64,000 nt of DNA, from assembly GCF_040807025.1 (NCBI RefSeq), contig NC_090981.1, positions 66,287,645 to 66,351,644 on the forward strand. The letters are read 5' to 3'. Below the pieces are notes generated by a model, which ran no database searches, was not told where the DNA came from, and saw only the letters and a program-made list of their open reading frames with translations. Shown piece by piece: positions 34,678 to 47,310 of this stretch. Position numbers and translations under genes: made by a program. Every line of letters begins with the position of its first letter. Within the stretch, counting starts at the first letter, position 1. The DNA comes from Struthio camelus. Its lineage: Eukaryota > Chordata > Aves > Struthioniformes > Struthionidae.

Positions 34678-35216
34678 TCATCGGTTATTAAAAATAACCT
34701 CCAACCAGCACGGGCAACTGCTGATAAACTGTCTCGTGTAGCACTGGCCCCAGCCTTTCACAAAGCTGATCTGAACAGTAAATCCGGTCCATGGTTGCTG
34801 CATGAACTCATGGTCGTTAGGCCTCTGCAAGCTGTACGCCTTCTCGTAGTCAAACGCCTTGATGGAAAAACCTGGAAACACTTTGTGAACCAGCAACGTC
34901 CTCGAGTCGGGGTTGTCCAGTGTGGCCGACTTGATGAAGATGGGGTAACTGCTGCGGTTGTAGACCCACACGCCGTCCACTTCCTTGGTGAGCTGGATAC
35001 CGTAACCGATTTTGCTGCGCACTTTCTGCACCAGCTGGCTCTTGTTGTCCGAATTGAGCTGGCCGAGGCAGAAACCGTTCCCCTGAGGTAGATCATAGAA
35101 GATATCCAGGGAGGGCTCTTGGACAGAATATAGCCGACCCACGCGCGTTTTCTCTTCCCAGTATGCCACCACGCACCAGTGTGACCGATCCCCCGGCTCC
35201 TGAAGAACTTGGGAAT
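34678..35216 (-). CDS. SMAD7: SMAD7 exon 4 (MH2 domain and C-terminus)
   Basis: The exon follows acceptor TCCTTTAG. Its first two bases (AT) complete Asp216 with the last G of exon 3. It encodes residues 217-394, from SQVLQEPGDRSHWC to LEVIFNNR, then TGA. This is the MH2 domain, which binds the activated type I TGF-beta, activin and BMP receptors and competes with receptor-regulated SMADs. The protein ends without the SSxS phosphorylation motif, as expected for an inhibitory SMAD. Visible hallmarks are VVAYWEEKTRVGRLY, FCLGQL, DGVWVYNRSSYPIF, FDYEKAYSL and FVKGWGQCYTRQFISSCPCW (the L3-loop and C-terminal region). From recollection the sequence is nearly identical to mammalian SMAD7, with small changes such as RLYSVQ for RLYCVQ and FNNR for FNSR. 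The frame stays open 42 codons into intron 3, but that part has no ATG. Confidence 0.97.
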
Positions 35217-36899
35217 CTAAAGGACGAGAGGAAGGAAAGAAAAAGAAAGGGAAATTGAAGACCGTGGAAGTAACGATACTCAAGAGAGGCCGAGCACCAC
35301 CAGGCCGGCCATGGGCTTCATGACACTTTCGGTGCACGCGCAAATGCTCTTATCCTAGACATGGGTTTTGGAAAAAGATGCATTAAGGCCCCCAACTCAA
35401 GACCATTTCAACTGGCCCTGGTTTCCCGAACTTCTTTAATGTCTATCTCTAGCTGGGGCTGGAGCAGTCTGAGGTCCAAAATCCCACCATCTGCTTCCCA
35501 AACTGACTTCAGACCTGCTGGCACCTTCCTGAGCTTGTCATCGCCCCAGGAGAGGTAGCGTGGCCCCGGGCAGATGCTGCCGCGAACGGCCCCCGGATGA
35601 GAGTGGAAGTTAATTAATCCTTGCTCCAGTTCCCATGCCCTCCGTGGCCTCCAGAGCAGCTCTCCAACACGCAGGCGAGAGCGCTTCACCTTGCCGGAGC
35701 ATTGCAGTCCAACGACCGCACAGCACCCACCACCGCGGCGGTACCCCGGGTATTTCCTCACCCCTACACCCCGGTTCCCGTCCACCGGCAACGCGTCTCA
35801 CCCCGGGGCCGCCCGGCCGCGAACCCGTTTCAGCTTTGCCCCGCCAAGAGCAAGACCCGCGTCCTGCCGACCGCAGCCGGCGACTTCTTCCCAGCCTTCC
35901 AAGCCCCCCGTGCAGTAAATCGGCGCAGATGACTCAAGAGCAGAGCTGCCAGTTGGCCGCAGAGATTTTTTTTCTGCAAGGAGCGTGGGTTAGCCGGGAC
36001 GAAGCCGTACACCCCGCGCCCGGAGCCCAAGGAAGCCTCGTTTAATCTGCTATACGTCCACGCCGTCAGACGCAGCCGAAACCCGACGGAGCTGCAGTTG
36101 CAACGGCGGTTTGTGAGGGCAGGGTGGAGACCGGAAGTCTTGCATTTGTTAACAAAAACGGGGAAAAAAAAAAGGGGGGGAGGGCAAAAAATAAAAAAAA
36201 AGCAGAAGTTCGTTCCCTTAGCCCTTCTTTCTATTTCGACTCTTTCAGCAGCGTCTACCCCACCGCGAGCAGCGAGGTGAAGGCGCTGGGCGCGAGACCG
36301 AGAGGGGCGGGAGAAAACCCAAGGGGGTGGCCAAGAAACGGGGAAACCCTCTGGTGCCGATGCAGCCTCCGCATCAGCCCTGCGCTGCCTCGCTACTAAT
36401 TCCCTCCAGCCTTCGCAGACATGTTAAGACGTGGGAACTATTAATCTAATTGTATTTAAAAAAAAAAAAAAAAAAGAAAGAAAAAGAAAAAACAAGCTGG
36501 GACCGAGAGTTAGCGAGTACTACTAAAACAAACCGGTACGCACACGGATCGCGGGAACAGGTTAAAAACAAACAAACAAAAAAACCCAGCAGTGCCGCGT
36601 TGCCTGAGCCCATCCAGGGCTGCAAAGTCGCGCCAGCAAACCTGCGCAGCACCTTAACACAACGCCGCAACCTCCTCAAGGAAGCCCGGCGGAAGCAGAG
36701 GGCATCGGCTAAGTCAGCTCGCCCGCTTGCTCTGTTTTCTGTCCTCTTTTTTTTTTTTTTCCCCCGCTATTAATAAGCCCGCTTCCCCAACACGGGCATT
36801 TTTTTCCTTAAGGCTTTGAATTCTGTTTAAAGCGCTGCGCTGCGCTCTTTAAAAAAAAAAAAAAGCAAAGCCCAGCCACACACTTTTAATTTCCTCATT

Positions 36900-37545
36900 T
36901 CTATGCCAGCGAGGAAAGTATTTCTCCAGTCGCTGGAGGCAGCTACTAAAAATGGGCCCAAGTGCCTATGGACGCTGGAAAATCGGGAACGATCTCTGCC
37001 CCGGCTAGCGATGCCCGCGGCCGAAGCGGGGCCGGGGCGGCGGCGGGGAGGTGGTGGCGGGGGGGTGTCGCGGGAAAGTCTCCCGCCGGAGCCCCTCGGA
37101 TGGGCGCCCCGATCGGTCCGCCGGCCTCCCCCTTTCGGTGCCTCACGCCACTTTGTTTCGTATAACTCTCTCCTGCTGAAACCTGGCACTGAATCCGCGG
37201 CAAGCTGGGGGAAAAAAGAGGCCGAGCCAGGAGGGAAGGGGGCGGGAGGCAGGCGCGGGGCTGGGAAGCGCCGGGGCTCAAATTACCTTGCGCCGAAACC
37301 TGGCCGCTGGTGGGGGCGAGGGGGAGGCCGGCGTGCCGCTAGTGCTTGGTTTTTCTCCCGCCTCCCCGCCCCCCCCCCAAAAAACTTTACGCGAGAGCTA
37401 TTTGGGTCAAGGCGACGCGGCGCGCGTGAACCGAGCCCGGGAATTTCTCGGCCGCGCTTCCCGGGCCGGCCCCTCGGCCTCCCCCGTCCCGCTCCCGGGA
37501 ACGGCGTTTCTCCCCTTTGGTCTTCGCAGCCCGCCCGGTAATTTT
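36900..37545. promoter_or_regulatory. Intronic CpG island in SMAD7 intron 3
   Basis: A block with dense CpG (GCGGGGCCGGGGCGGCGGCGG, GGCGACGCGGCGCGCG) about 1.7 kb upstream of exon 4 in the direction of transcription. On the + strand the GGGGCGGCGGCGGGGAGG region fits a G-quadruplex pattern. Promoter activity is only a possibility. Confidence 0.45.
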
Positions 37546-37937
37546 TCAAGCAGACGTCAGCAAAGTGAATTTTTCAGATTATGCGAATTGCCCAGCCCGG
37601 AGAAATTACAGGCTGCGTGTGCCCAGCGCCCTCCTCCCGGCCAGGGTCCGCCCGGTGGCTTATTTTCCGTGTGCTCCCTGGACCTTGCTCCGCTCCGAAA
37701 CCACCTTGCCCGGCAAGCCTGGCTCCTCTAGTCCTTCTCGGGCGGTGGGAATTTTGCCCAAATAAAGGAACGCGCTCGGTTCATCGCGGAAAAGTGAATG
37801 GTTAAAGAAGCAGCTGGCCTGAAACCATGTTCAATCACCGCTCGGTCCTGCAGCGTTCAACCCAAATTTGTACCCGCGCAGCAGCCGAATGGCTACACTT
37901 GGGGCCTGGGGTTTTCAGAATTCACTATTTTTATATA

Positions 37938-37968
<31 letters not shown>
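37938..37968. repeat. (TG)n microsatellite
   Basis: About 10 uninterrupted TG units (37938-37958), then imperfect TATGTGTATG. A poly-T run follows at about 37977-37989. Confidence 0.93.
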
Positions 37969-38390
37969 ACACATACTTTTTTTTTTTTTGGAAAGATATT
38001 TTAACTAGCTGTTTGTTTAAAGAGTCAGGAAAGAAAAGCTATGTTGTAAAAAAAAAAAAAAATCCAAGCATCCAACCCACCTAATCGGAGCCTGCAATCA
38101 GCGCCTGGAGCTTGCAATTTTTTTTTTTTTGTCGTTTTACAGCAGTTAAGGGAATTTTGGAGCAACGGCCATTGAACGCGCTGAGCCCTCACCGAAACTC
38201 CTAGCAGTTTGTATTTATTTCCTTTAACATAAAAGTGTTCCTTTCGGGGCGGGGGGGAGACTTCTTCACCTCGTGTTTGTGCTTGCATTAGTGAAGACCA
38301 CTTCACAAGTAGCTCATTGCCACTTACAAAGGCTTATTTAATTGCCAGCGCATTAGGGAAAAAAAAAAATAGGAGGGAAAAAAAAAAAAA

Positions 38391-38406
38391 GAGAGAGAGA
38401 GAGAGA
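38391..38406. repeat. (GA)8 microsatellite
   Basis: Eight GA units directly after a poly-A run. Confidence 0.9.
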
Positions 38407-38947
38407 AAACTGCCTTGGCTATGAATGAACAGACCTTTATGGAGCGCTTCAAGTCCATGAATGAATCCCACTAGGTTTTCAATGACATGGGGTGACCAGA
38501 CCTCAAGGACAAGTCTTAGGTAACGGGGGATTTTTTTTTTTAAACGCGCTACTGCCAGCACACAGTACAAACACGCCAAGGCGTCTTCCGTTGGCGGGAT
38601 TCGGCTGTCGACGGGATGTCTAGTCAAGAAGCCACGGGAATACACGGGGCAGAGCCCGGGCCTCGGAGCAAAGACGTCCCTTTGCTAAATAAACGCCTGG
38701 AAAAGGCCCAGCGAGTGGCGAGTGCCACCCTATTCCAACACGCAAGGGTAACACTTGACGCTATAAACACGCCCGTTATCATCCTGTGATTAAGTACCCT
38801 TCAATTTTCTGCTCTCACGCATACATTACGGGTTTTTTCTCCACGGTCCGCACTGCCGCCTGCCCAAGAGCCCCGCCAGGAGCGAGGCTCCCGCGGCGCG
38901 GCGTGCAAACTTACCGTGAAAAAGGAGGAACAAAAACACCCTGGAGC

Positions 38948-38967
38948 GGGGGGGGGGGGGGGGGGGG
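38948..38967. repeat. G20 homopolymer
   Basis: Twenty consecutive G on the + strand, which is the template strand for SMAD7. Confidence 0.95.
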
Positions 38968-39689
38968 AATCCTCGGGGACGTACAGCGTTAAGTCATATC
39001 GGTAATTCATCGCAAGGGGCTACAGCCACTTGTTGTCCTAAAGCAGAGGGCGGTTTCGGCACGGCAGGGAGAAACGGGCAGCCCCGCTCGCCAGGCTGCA
39101 GCTCCTGCAAAAGCGCCAGGTCGCCTCAACGGCCAACGCCGCGACTCCTCCGCAGGAGCAACTGCACCGATCGCCCCCAAAAATTAAAAGCAGGAGGCTT
39201 GCGCGAAGAGGGATGGGGGAAGACCGACACCACGGCAACGGCCAGCCTCTCTAAGCAGGCTAAAACATACATGTTAAGCCTGAGTTTGGACCCGAGTTCG
39301 CTTTTCCCAAGCTGCAACAGGAAGACTCGCACAGGGCATGACAGCAGCACCTGGAAGTGGCAGAGAAGCAACTATGTAAATAATTTTCCTAATTTTAAGG
39401 GGATGAAACTGCCTCATCTGCAGCTGCACTTTTTGCTTTTAAAGTCCGGGCGCTTTTATTAGAGGATGGGGAAGAAAAGGGTCTTTTTCATTCAGGAAGA
39501 ACGGAAACGTTACAGTAAAATTTCAGGTAAGGTTTCTGTTTGAAGGGAAAAAAATAAATAAAAAGCCCTTTTGGATAGAAAAAAATATGCCGGCCAGAAA
39601 TCTTAACCTAAAAACGAGCATCCAGCCATTCCCATCCCTCCTATATATCGCTAAATGTTTTCATCGTCAAATAAGGATGCTCCCCGCCT

Positions 39690-40200
39690 GCTCCCAGCGA
39701 GGGCTCGGACACTAATGCCGGCGAGGAACATAAGTCACGGAGCTGAGATTGGCGAGAGGCGAAATATCCCTCCTGCTTTCGGCCCCGATTCGCTCCTGCA
39801 ACTCTGGGCAAGTCGCTTTATCCCCCGAGTTTTCCCGCTGCGAAACGCAGACGACGGCGCGCTTCCCCCCGCCACAGCCCCTGCGGTTGCTCTGTTCAGC
39901 CTCGAGCCCTCCAGCCGTAGAAACCGGGGCTCACTCCGAGCGCACAGAGCGAACCTTGCTGCTTCTTCGCGATTTTTTCCCCCCTCTCCCCGCACCCCCC
40001 CCTTTTTTTTTTTTTTTTGGGGGGGGGGGGGGGAAGCGGAGGCGAGAAAGGAGCGGGTCGCCTCTCTTTTTCCGTGCCCGACTTTCGCCGAGAGCTCTTG
40101 CAGCGCCTGCCCAGAGGCAGAAATGCTCACTGCAGGCGGAAAGGCTCCTTTCGGGCTTTTTTGCATCTTCAGCCTCTGCCTGCCTGCCAAGTGCACCCAG
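39690..40200. promoter_or_regulatory. GC-rich, CpG-dense block with T16-G15 junction
   Basis: Moderately CpG-dense sequence. A T-run at about 40003-40018 switches directly to a G15 run at 40019-40033. Open frames on both strands are compositional. Function unknown. Confidence 0.3.
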
Positions 40201-41761
40201 GCAGGGCGGGAGGTGCGAAGGGGAGCTTTGGTTTGACCTCGTTTTGTTTTGTTTTGTTTTCTTTTGACATCGCTAAAGGTTTTCCTGCAATCAAGCGGCT
40301 TCTGAAGAAACCAGCAAGTTGAGCACCCCGGGGGCTATCTTATCCACCTCATGCGGCAGGACTACTCCCAAGTTTGATCAAGTCAAGCGCTGGCTAAATT
40401 GTCACCCCGGACCCAGGACGATCCCAGCTCGGAGCTGAAGACGGGAACGCAGCTCCGCTCCTGATGAGGTTTTCACCGGCCCCGGGAGCGGAGCATTTCC
40501 CAGTGATGTTAAGACTACGCGCATATCACATTGTCCAACACCGTGAAAGCGCTCAAAACTACAGCGGGACCTACGGGTTTGGATTTTCAACGGCAGCGTC
40601 GGCCCGAAAGGCTCTTCTCACGCTCCTTCCGAGCTGCCCGAAATCACGCACCCTCTCCTCTTTCACTCCGCCGTGATCCCTGGGGCTGGATTTGCATCCC
40701 AAGCACCAGCCCTGACGCAAGAGTCGCTCGGGCACGACCTACCCCGAAACGTGAGCGGAGGGCGGTCGATCCTGTGGCACCTTCCCCCGGGGTCACCCGC
40801 TGCCTACGTGCCCGCTAACCCAACGCTGGGCGGGTAAAAGCCAACGGAGAACTTAGAAGCGGCCGCCAAGTACTGCAAGCGCAGGGGTGGGAGATGGGAG
40901 CACCAATGAGACCTGGTTGAGCCCTTTCTCTACAAACACCGCGTCAGATACGGACTCCTGGGAGGGCAAACGGCATGCCGCGGGGTTGTGATCCACATCG
41001 TTCCCCTTGGCAATACCCGGTTAAATAAAAACAAACAAAAAAAAAAAGCGGCCGGACGAGTGCAAGCCCCGCGTGTCATCTCGTCGGGGGCCAGTTTCAA
41101 TTTTGCCCTGGTGCTACTCGGTATAGACCCTTTCTGCAGGATCCCCGGGGAAAAACATACGTGCAAACTCTTTAGTCGAGGATAACACCGTCGCGATGAG
41201 AGCACACAGCATGACCTGCAACCGCACAGCTAATGATAAGCAAAGTGAAATTGGCACAAAAAAAGAGGAATTTTACCTGCCGTCTAATCTCTCTTGCAAT
41301 TTACAGTGTACCGAAGGGGACAGAGGGGGCGGGGGAGAAGCAAACAAAAAGAATAAGTCCAAAAAAAATCCTTCAAAGCGCGATTTCCAGGTACGCCTTC
41401 AGAACACTAGAAAAAGCAAAGAAAAATCTAAATTGCAGCATATAGAAAAGGGTCGTTGCGCCTTCAATGGTGTTCATGGGCCCTCCGCATACACCGCCCA
41501 AGGGAGCGGTTGCCCCAAACCTTCCATAGCTCCCTGCAGACAACAGCTAGCCAGCTTCAACCTCCTCACCTCCCTGCTTCCGAGGGCCCCGATTATTCCT
41601 GAAAGGCTAATTTAGACAATGGGCATGTGTTAAACTCCTATTGCTCGCAGACGAAATAAGCCGGTACCTAGTGCAGGGATGTGCCCGCCTGAGGCGCCCC
41701 GGTGAATCACTGCAGCTCACTCCTTGTGCCTGGCCCAGCCTTGCTACCACAACAGCCCCCA

Positions 41762-41935
41762 AAGAGCTGGTACAGTCTGGCATGTCAACACATACTTAGG
41801 GAGCCCTTAATCTCTGGATTATTGACACGAGAGACCATAACATCTCTTTAGGAGCCATTACAGCCTATCGTGTCAGTACGTACTTAAGAGAGTCCTTAAT
41901 CCGTGGATTGACAGGCTAGACCGTAAATTTGTGTC
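41762..41935. repeat. Diverged tandem duplication, about 88-bp unit
   Basis: Copy 1 starts at 41762 and copy 2 at 41850. Shared order of phrases: AAGAGCTGGTACAG versus AGGAGCCATTACAG, then TGTCA, ACTTA, CCTTAAT, TGGATT, GACA and AGACC with matching spacing. A weaker third partial copy may start near 41945. No coding sense. Confidence 0.7.
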
Positions 41936-42817
41936 TATGTCTAATTAGGCAGCTCTTATTACTCAACATAGACAGTAACCACGCGAGCTGCAGAGCTTTA
42001 AGGTCCTTTCTTTCATTTATTAACAGGTTGCCCACCCAATCGCTTAAACGTATCCTTGCTCCCAGCAATATAATTCAATCTTACATAGAAGGCCATGTCC
42101 AGCCTCAGTGTCCCCTCCAAAACTCTTGTTTTCGCATCAGCAATAACATAAAATCTCCCTGTCTGGAAAAAAACAATCTCTTTCTCGGGATGAAACCCTG
42201 CGCCTGAAATTCCTATTCTGTCAAAAGCCATTGTGACTGCAGCTAAGCTAAGCTTTGCCTGGGGAAGAACAGGCTTTTGCACTCTGCTTGCCTAAGTTTT
42301 ATAAGGGCTGGTATCTGGAAGCCAAGGTGTCGCCAATAGATCTGAACTCCTTGAGTATGACGGGGACACAGCAGATAAAATCTGGCATCAGCCATTAGGG
42401 GAAGGAGTCAGGGATTTCCCAACGTTTGTAACTAGGGCTTTGGTTCAGACTCCTTTTAGCGGCGACCAGCCCGTGTAGCTCTCCCAAACACTAATGGGTG
42501 CCCTCTACTTGGTCCAGGTCTACTTCCAGGTCCACTCCTACATTATGAACCTCTGGGGAGTCAAGCAAGAGTTTCCATCACCAGCATCACGGCTGGAAAA
42601 ACCTCTTGCGAAATCTCTGCCAAGCTTCAGAACAAAAACGAGGTCAGGTTACGTGGTGGAGAGAAGACATCTGATCCCTGAGGACATCCTCAAAGGTTTC
42701 CACTCCAGCTTGGCGACGCCTTGGGTCAGGCTTCTCCCGGCGCGCTCCACGTGGTACCCAGCCCTGAACTTTGCTGGGTAATTCGGAGATGGGACGTGAA
42801 AACGAGCAAACGCTCTG

Positions 42818-42962
42818 GTTGCCCAGAGAGGTTGTGGAGTCTCCATCCCTGGAAATGTTCAAAAGCCGTCCGGACAGGGCCCTGGGCAACATGCTCTAGG
42901 TGACCCCACGTGAGCAGGCGGGTTGGCCTAGATGGTATCAGGAGGTCCCTCAACCATTCTGG
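42818..42962 (+). mobile_element. CR1 LINE 3' fragment (younger type)
   Basis: Clear CR1 3'-end phrases appear: TTGCCCAGAGAGGTTGTGGA, GTCTCCATCCCTGGAAATGT, TCAAAAGCCGTCCGGACAGG, CCTGGGCAACATGCTCTAGG, GGGTTGGCCTAGATGG, GAGGTCCCTCAACCATTCTG. It is a short 5'-truncated piece with no coding capacity. It is much closer to typical avian CR1 than the copy at 22266-22660. It lies antisense to SMAD7. Confidence 0.88.
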
Positions 42963-45747
42963 AAAAGGAGTTCCTGGGAGCAAATTCTTAGGGATCCCCG
43001 ACCCCCTGAGAGCAGGTACCAGTATGGGAAACACTCAGACGGGCTGGACCCAGCACGGCTAGCAGAGCCGTTGTCAACACCTGGACCCAGAAGGGAAGTC
43101 AAAGCTTGGAAAACATAGGATGATTAATACATATACGTATGTGCAGAACGGCGAACTCTTACATCACGATGCCCAGATTTACCTTGTACAGGTGCAAGTT
43201 GAGGGGAAGGGGGCACGGGGCAAACCGAAAAGAAAGAGCTGAAGTCAAACTCCTGAGTTCGTGGAGTCCACCAAACAAGCAATCTGATTCATCGACCTCC
43301 CGTGAGTCACTGTTACTGTCTAATTATGGCGATTAATCAATTACCACCGCTAAAAATTGCCCCCAAGAAGAGAAGAACCTCTTTTGTGCCCAGCTGCATT
43401 TGCTGTAAAAGCCGGCGAGGCAGTAGCCACCAGTCTGCGTCCGCTGCGGCGACACGAGGGGAAAAAAAAAAATACACACGCGCACACCAAAAATGCCTGT
43501 CTGCCTGTCTCCGGCGGTTAGAGAGGAGCCAGCTGACTCCAGTTTCCTCCGTACCAGGCTTTGGGCCTCATCAGCCATGCAAATTATAGAGTACCGTGCT
43601 GTCTGAAGGCCGAATTTCGACTCAGCTCAGAGAAAAGCCTTAGAGGAAGGGTGGGGATGGAGAAGGCAGCCAAATCCATTCATAATATTTACAGTAAATG
43701 GGCCTCTTTGCTGTTGTTTAGTATACAGTCAGTCTAATTATTTTTGAAGTTTTAATTTTAAAGCACCTCCTTTATCTGCCTCTCCTCTCGCACCCCTCCA
43801 AGGTGTGGGAAACTTTGCTCTTTTTACTGAGAGAGGCGAAACGGGAATCCCTCCCTCCCTCCCGCCGGTCCTCTCCAAGAACGAACCCTGGAGTCGGTTA
43901 GGAAAAACAAATGCTTCAAGGGGGGGACACAGGGGTAGGGAGAGAAGCAAAAAAAAAAAAACGGGAGAACCCTTCCAGAGGAGCATCAGGAAAATCCCAC
44001 AAGCTTTTCAGGCAAAGAAAGGAAATTCCTCCGCGGCTGCGCTGCTGCGGTCCTGCATCCAAGGCCTCCCGGAGAAGCAGAGAGGGCAAAGCCGGTGTGT
44101 GCACGGCCGCGTTGCTGTACGAAGCTCACTTTTCTCCGGAAGAAAAAGTAAGCGATGCTGCAAAAACAGCATGCACAGGTCCCGGCTCTGAACCCCGGCT
44201 TGCAGCACTGGGGCGGCCAGGGCCACGCCGTGGCGCAACTTGCGGTGGACCAGCAGCGGGACTTTGAAAGCGTCGCGAGATGCCCTCAAAGCTCACAGAC
44301 ACCTTCTCGCTTGCTCCTCCCTTGGATCTTCCCATCGCTCCCACACATCCCATGGGTGCTCCCTGTCCCCCTGGCTTCAGAGTCGCCTGGCGTTTTAGGA
44401 CAACTTGATGTCACCCCATTTTAATGACAACCAGCAAGATTTCAGAAGCTCCTCCTGAAAACGCAGCCAGCATTAAGGAGACGCCACCGTGCAACTGCCA
44501 AGCGACTCGGCGCCGGTATCAGCAGCCGGATGCAGGAGGTGAACAAATACCTCCGCGGTTGGCTTTCGGCGGCCACCAAGGCACACCCCTGCTCCACCTC
44601 CACCCAACCTAGACTTGAACCAAAGCTCACGAGCAGGAGAGCCGGCGGACAAAGAGCTCACGGCTCACGACTGCACACGTCGGCCCTGCGGCGGAGCCTG
44701 CCAAAAGGGGTTCCCCAGCCCTCGCTCTGCTCCAGGATCACACCCCGCTGATAGCAGCCTGCCGGTCACCCTTTCGTCACCACCACTGAAGCCAATAGGG
44801 GCCACCAGGCTCCATGAGCTGAACACAGCAACCGAGTTACATCTCGGGGGATGGAGCCCCGAAACCACTTGGAATTAAGAACAAATATGCAATGAACGCA
44901 ATGAAAAAGCTCTCTCCCATCCCAACCGGTGTCACAACCCTGCAGGCTCTTCCCTGGGTGGTGCCAGCACCGGGTTACACCCCAGGGGAAAGCCGAGACA
45001 CGGCGCCCAGGAGAGCCGCAGCTCTCGACGTTTTATCCTTCCCACTGACAACATGTAGCTATGTGGGCTGCACATTAAAAGGCTTGTAAAGGCCTTAATA
45101 AAAACTGATGCATAGTAGGCTAGGATTTCCAAACTGATACCTAATACCCAGATGTGTATTACGCTTTTTTCCTAAATGCATTCCATACGCGCACACACAC
45201 ACACACGCACGCACGCAGAGCGCGGCTGCTAGTCTAATTTCAATAATGAAAAAAAAATCCTCTCCCGGCAGCACGCTGACCTATAATTCTCCCCCAAAAG
45301 TTATTACAAGAGCGAAAACAGACATTTCCACCACCAACCCCCCCCCCCCCAAAAAAAAAAAAAAGACCGACGTCCACCCTTGCCCGAGCGCTCTTTTCCT
45401 CGAGGGGCGGGAAACGGTTCTCGCGGGGGGGGCCGAAAAAAACGTGGCAAAACACAGGCGGAACAAAAGTCCTTTTCACTTTCGGCCCGATTCCCGCCGC
45501 CGCCCGGGCCCCGCTCCGTAACAATTATGAAAAGCGTTGAGCTGGGATGGCATTCGGGACATTTACTGCATTCCAGCCAATAAATTCCATTCCCGGATCT
45601 GATGGAAAAAGTGTCCCCCCCCTCCTCCTCCTCCTTCCCCCTCCCTCCTTTTCCCCCTCCCCTCCCTTTCATTCCTTCTGTCTTTCTTTACAACCTAATA
45701 CCCTGTCTCGGATGCAGGGCCAGGGCCTGCTTGGTGGCAGCGGCGGC

Positions 45748-45767
45748 GGGGGGGGGGGGGGGGGGGG
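45748..45767. repeat. G20 homopolymer after GGC repeats
   Basis: GGCGGC leads into twenty consecutive G. It lies just before a CpG island in SMAD7 intron 3. Confidence 0.95.
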
Positions 45768-45859
45768 AAGGAAAAACCACCCAGCGCCAGACTGGAGACA
45801 GCCTGCAGACTGCAAAAGTTAATCATTACTTCTGTCTGCCTTCATAATCTAATCACGCC

Positions 45860-46860
45860 CGCCGCCCAGAGCGAGCTCGCGCGCGGGCCGGCCGGGAGCT
45901 GCCGCCGCCGCCGCGGGAAAACGGCACGGCGCCGGCGGCCTCCCCCCCCCCCCCGCCACCGCGGCTCCCTCCCGCGGTACCCGGCTTAAAACGGGGCCGT
46001 TTGGCTGAGACCTGAGCACCTTCGTGACACGCGGCTTGCACCCCGGGGGGGGGTCCCCAGCTTGGCGCGAGGGAGGCAGCGGGATGGAGGAGGAGGCGGC
46101 GGCGGCCCCGGCTCGGTCCGACCCGATCCCACCACGGCTTCCCCCCCCCCCACCTGCCCCCCATCAACCCCCCCCCCCCAAAAAAAAACCCACCCACCTT
46201 CGTGCCCTCGCCCAGGCGCGGGACGGCTTCGAGCGCGCGAGGCTCTCGGCCCCCGGCGGCACGCGGGGATGCATTTTTCCGCGCTCGGCTCTGCCCGGCC
46301 GTGATAAAGAGCAGAGAAAGCTACAGGGCTCCCTTTGCGGGAAGATTTATGAGTTTGTTCCTTCTAATGAGCTTAAAAAGTCTCCGCCTGCTTTCCAAAG
46401 AAAACGCATTCATCAGTTCAAACGCAGTGATGTAACTTCGGGCTCCCGGCTCGTTTTCCAAATAAAACTTCTGTTACTCGAGTCCCGCCTTACTGCTCCA
46501 AGTATGAATTTTTGGGCTTTATTTACTCCAAGAAGGGGTGGCAGGAGCTCAACCCTCCCAAAAGCAAGCGGCTCAGGCGGGCAAGCTGCGCTCCCACCAC
46601 GTCGCAGCGGACTTTCGCAGCCCTCGCGGTAGCAAGGTGGACTGCGGAGGGCCCGGGATTCATTTTGGCCGCTTCCCTGCTCAGCCCGCGCGCCGCCCGT
46701 CGCCGTTCTCGCGCCGCTGCCAAGGGCTGCGGCACCTACCCGCGCGGCCATCCTCATCGCGCACATCAAAGCGCGAGCGGAAAAACAAGCCCTCCCCACC
46801 TTTCGTCTACTAGACCGGCCTTTATATTACCCCCAGCCTTTATATTGCCCAGCGCGGAAG
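45860..46860. promoter_or_regulatory. Intronic CpG island
   Basis: A strong CpG cluster (CGCGCGCGGGCCGGCCGG, GCCGCCGCCGCCGCGGG) with C13 at 45942-45954 and further C-runs near 46140 and 46170. CpG density tapers towards 46860. It may be a second promoter-like island within SMAD7 intron 3; no start site can be assigned. Confidence 0.45.
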
Positions 46861-47310
46861 GCGCTCCGGCGCCCTTATGCAGTAATGCCCTGGAATTTTT
46901 AGTATCTATAAATTAGAGCCATCAGCTTCATCACGCAAAGTCTGGAGCCAACTTCCCTGGCTATAAAAGCAAAGGATGTTTGAACTTTCACCACCTTCTC
47001 AGACATAAAGCGGGTCATTGCAGAAGTTAACGAACACCTGAGCATGAGGCGACGGATAATATCGGGGTGCTTATGTCTTCTTAAGAGGGTAGGGACGGCC
47101 GACCAGGCGATGGGCAACCTGCTGCGGCAAAGCATGACGTGACCGTAGCACGCCGAGCTATTTTCTTCCCTTGAGTGCCGGTATAATGCTCACCTCGGAA
47201 AGCGAGCTCTTATTTAATCAACTCTGGCAGCTCTACAAACAAAGTCTATTCAAAAAGAAAATTGCCATTCATAGTCTCATGCTCGCTTATTATGTACACA
47301 TATATGTACA
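46861..47310. other. Low-CpG block, candidate conserved noncoding element
   Basis: A sharp drop in CpG and a change to evenly mixed sequence (TAGTATCTATAAATTAGAGC, CTGGCTATAAAAGCAAAGG) directly beside the CpG island. The texture resembles conserved enhancers, but I cannot test conservation here. Confidence 0.25.

Noticed and set aside
34657..35091. 144-codon ORF on the + strand
   Set aside because: It is the antisense shadow of the conserved SMAD7 MH2 exon.
42013..42282. 89-codon - strand ORF that looks protein-like
   Set aside because: No family recognised, it overlaps unique intronic sequence with no splice pairing to SMAD7 exons; kept only as a note.
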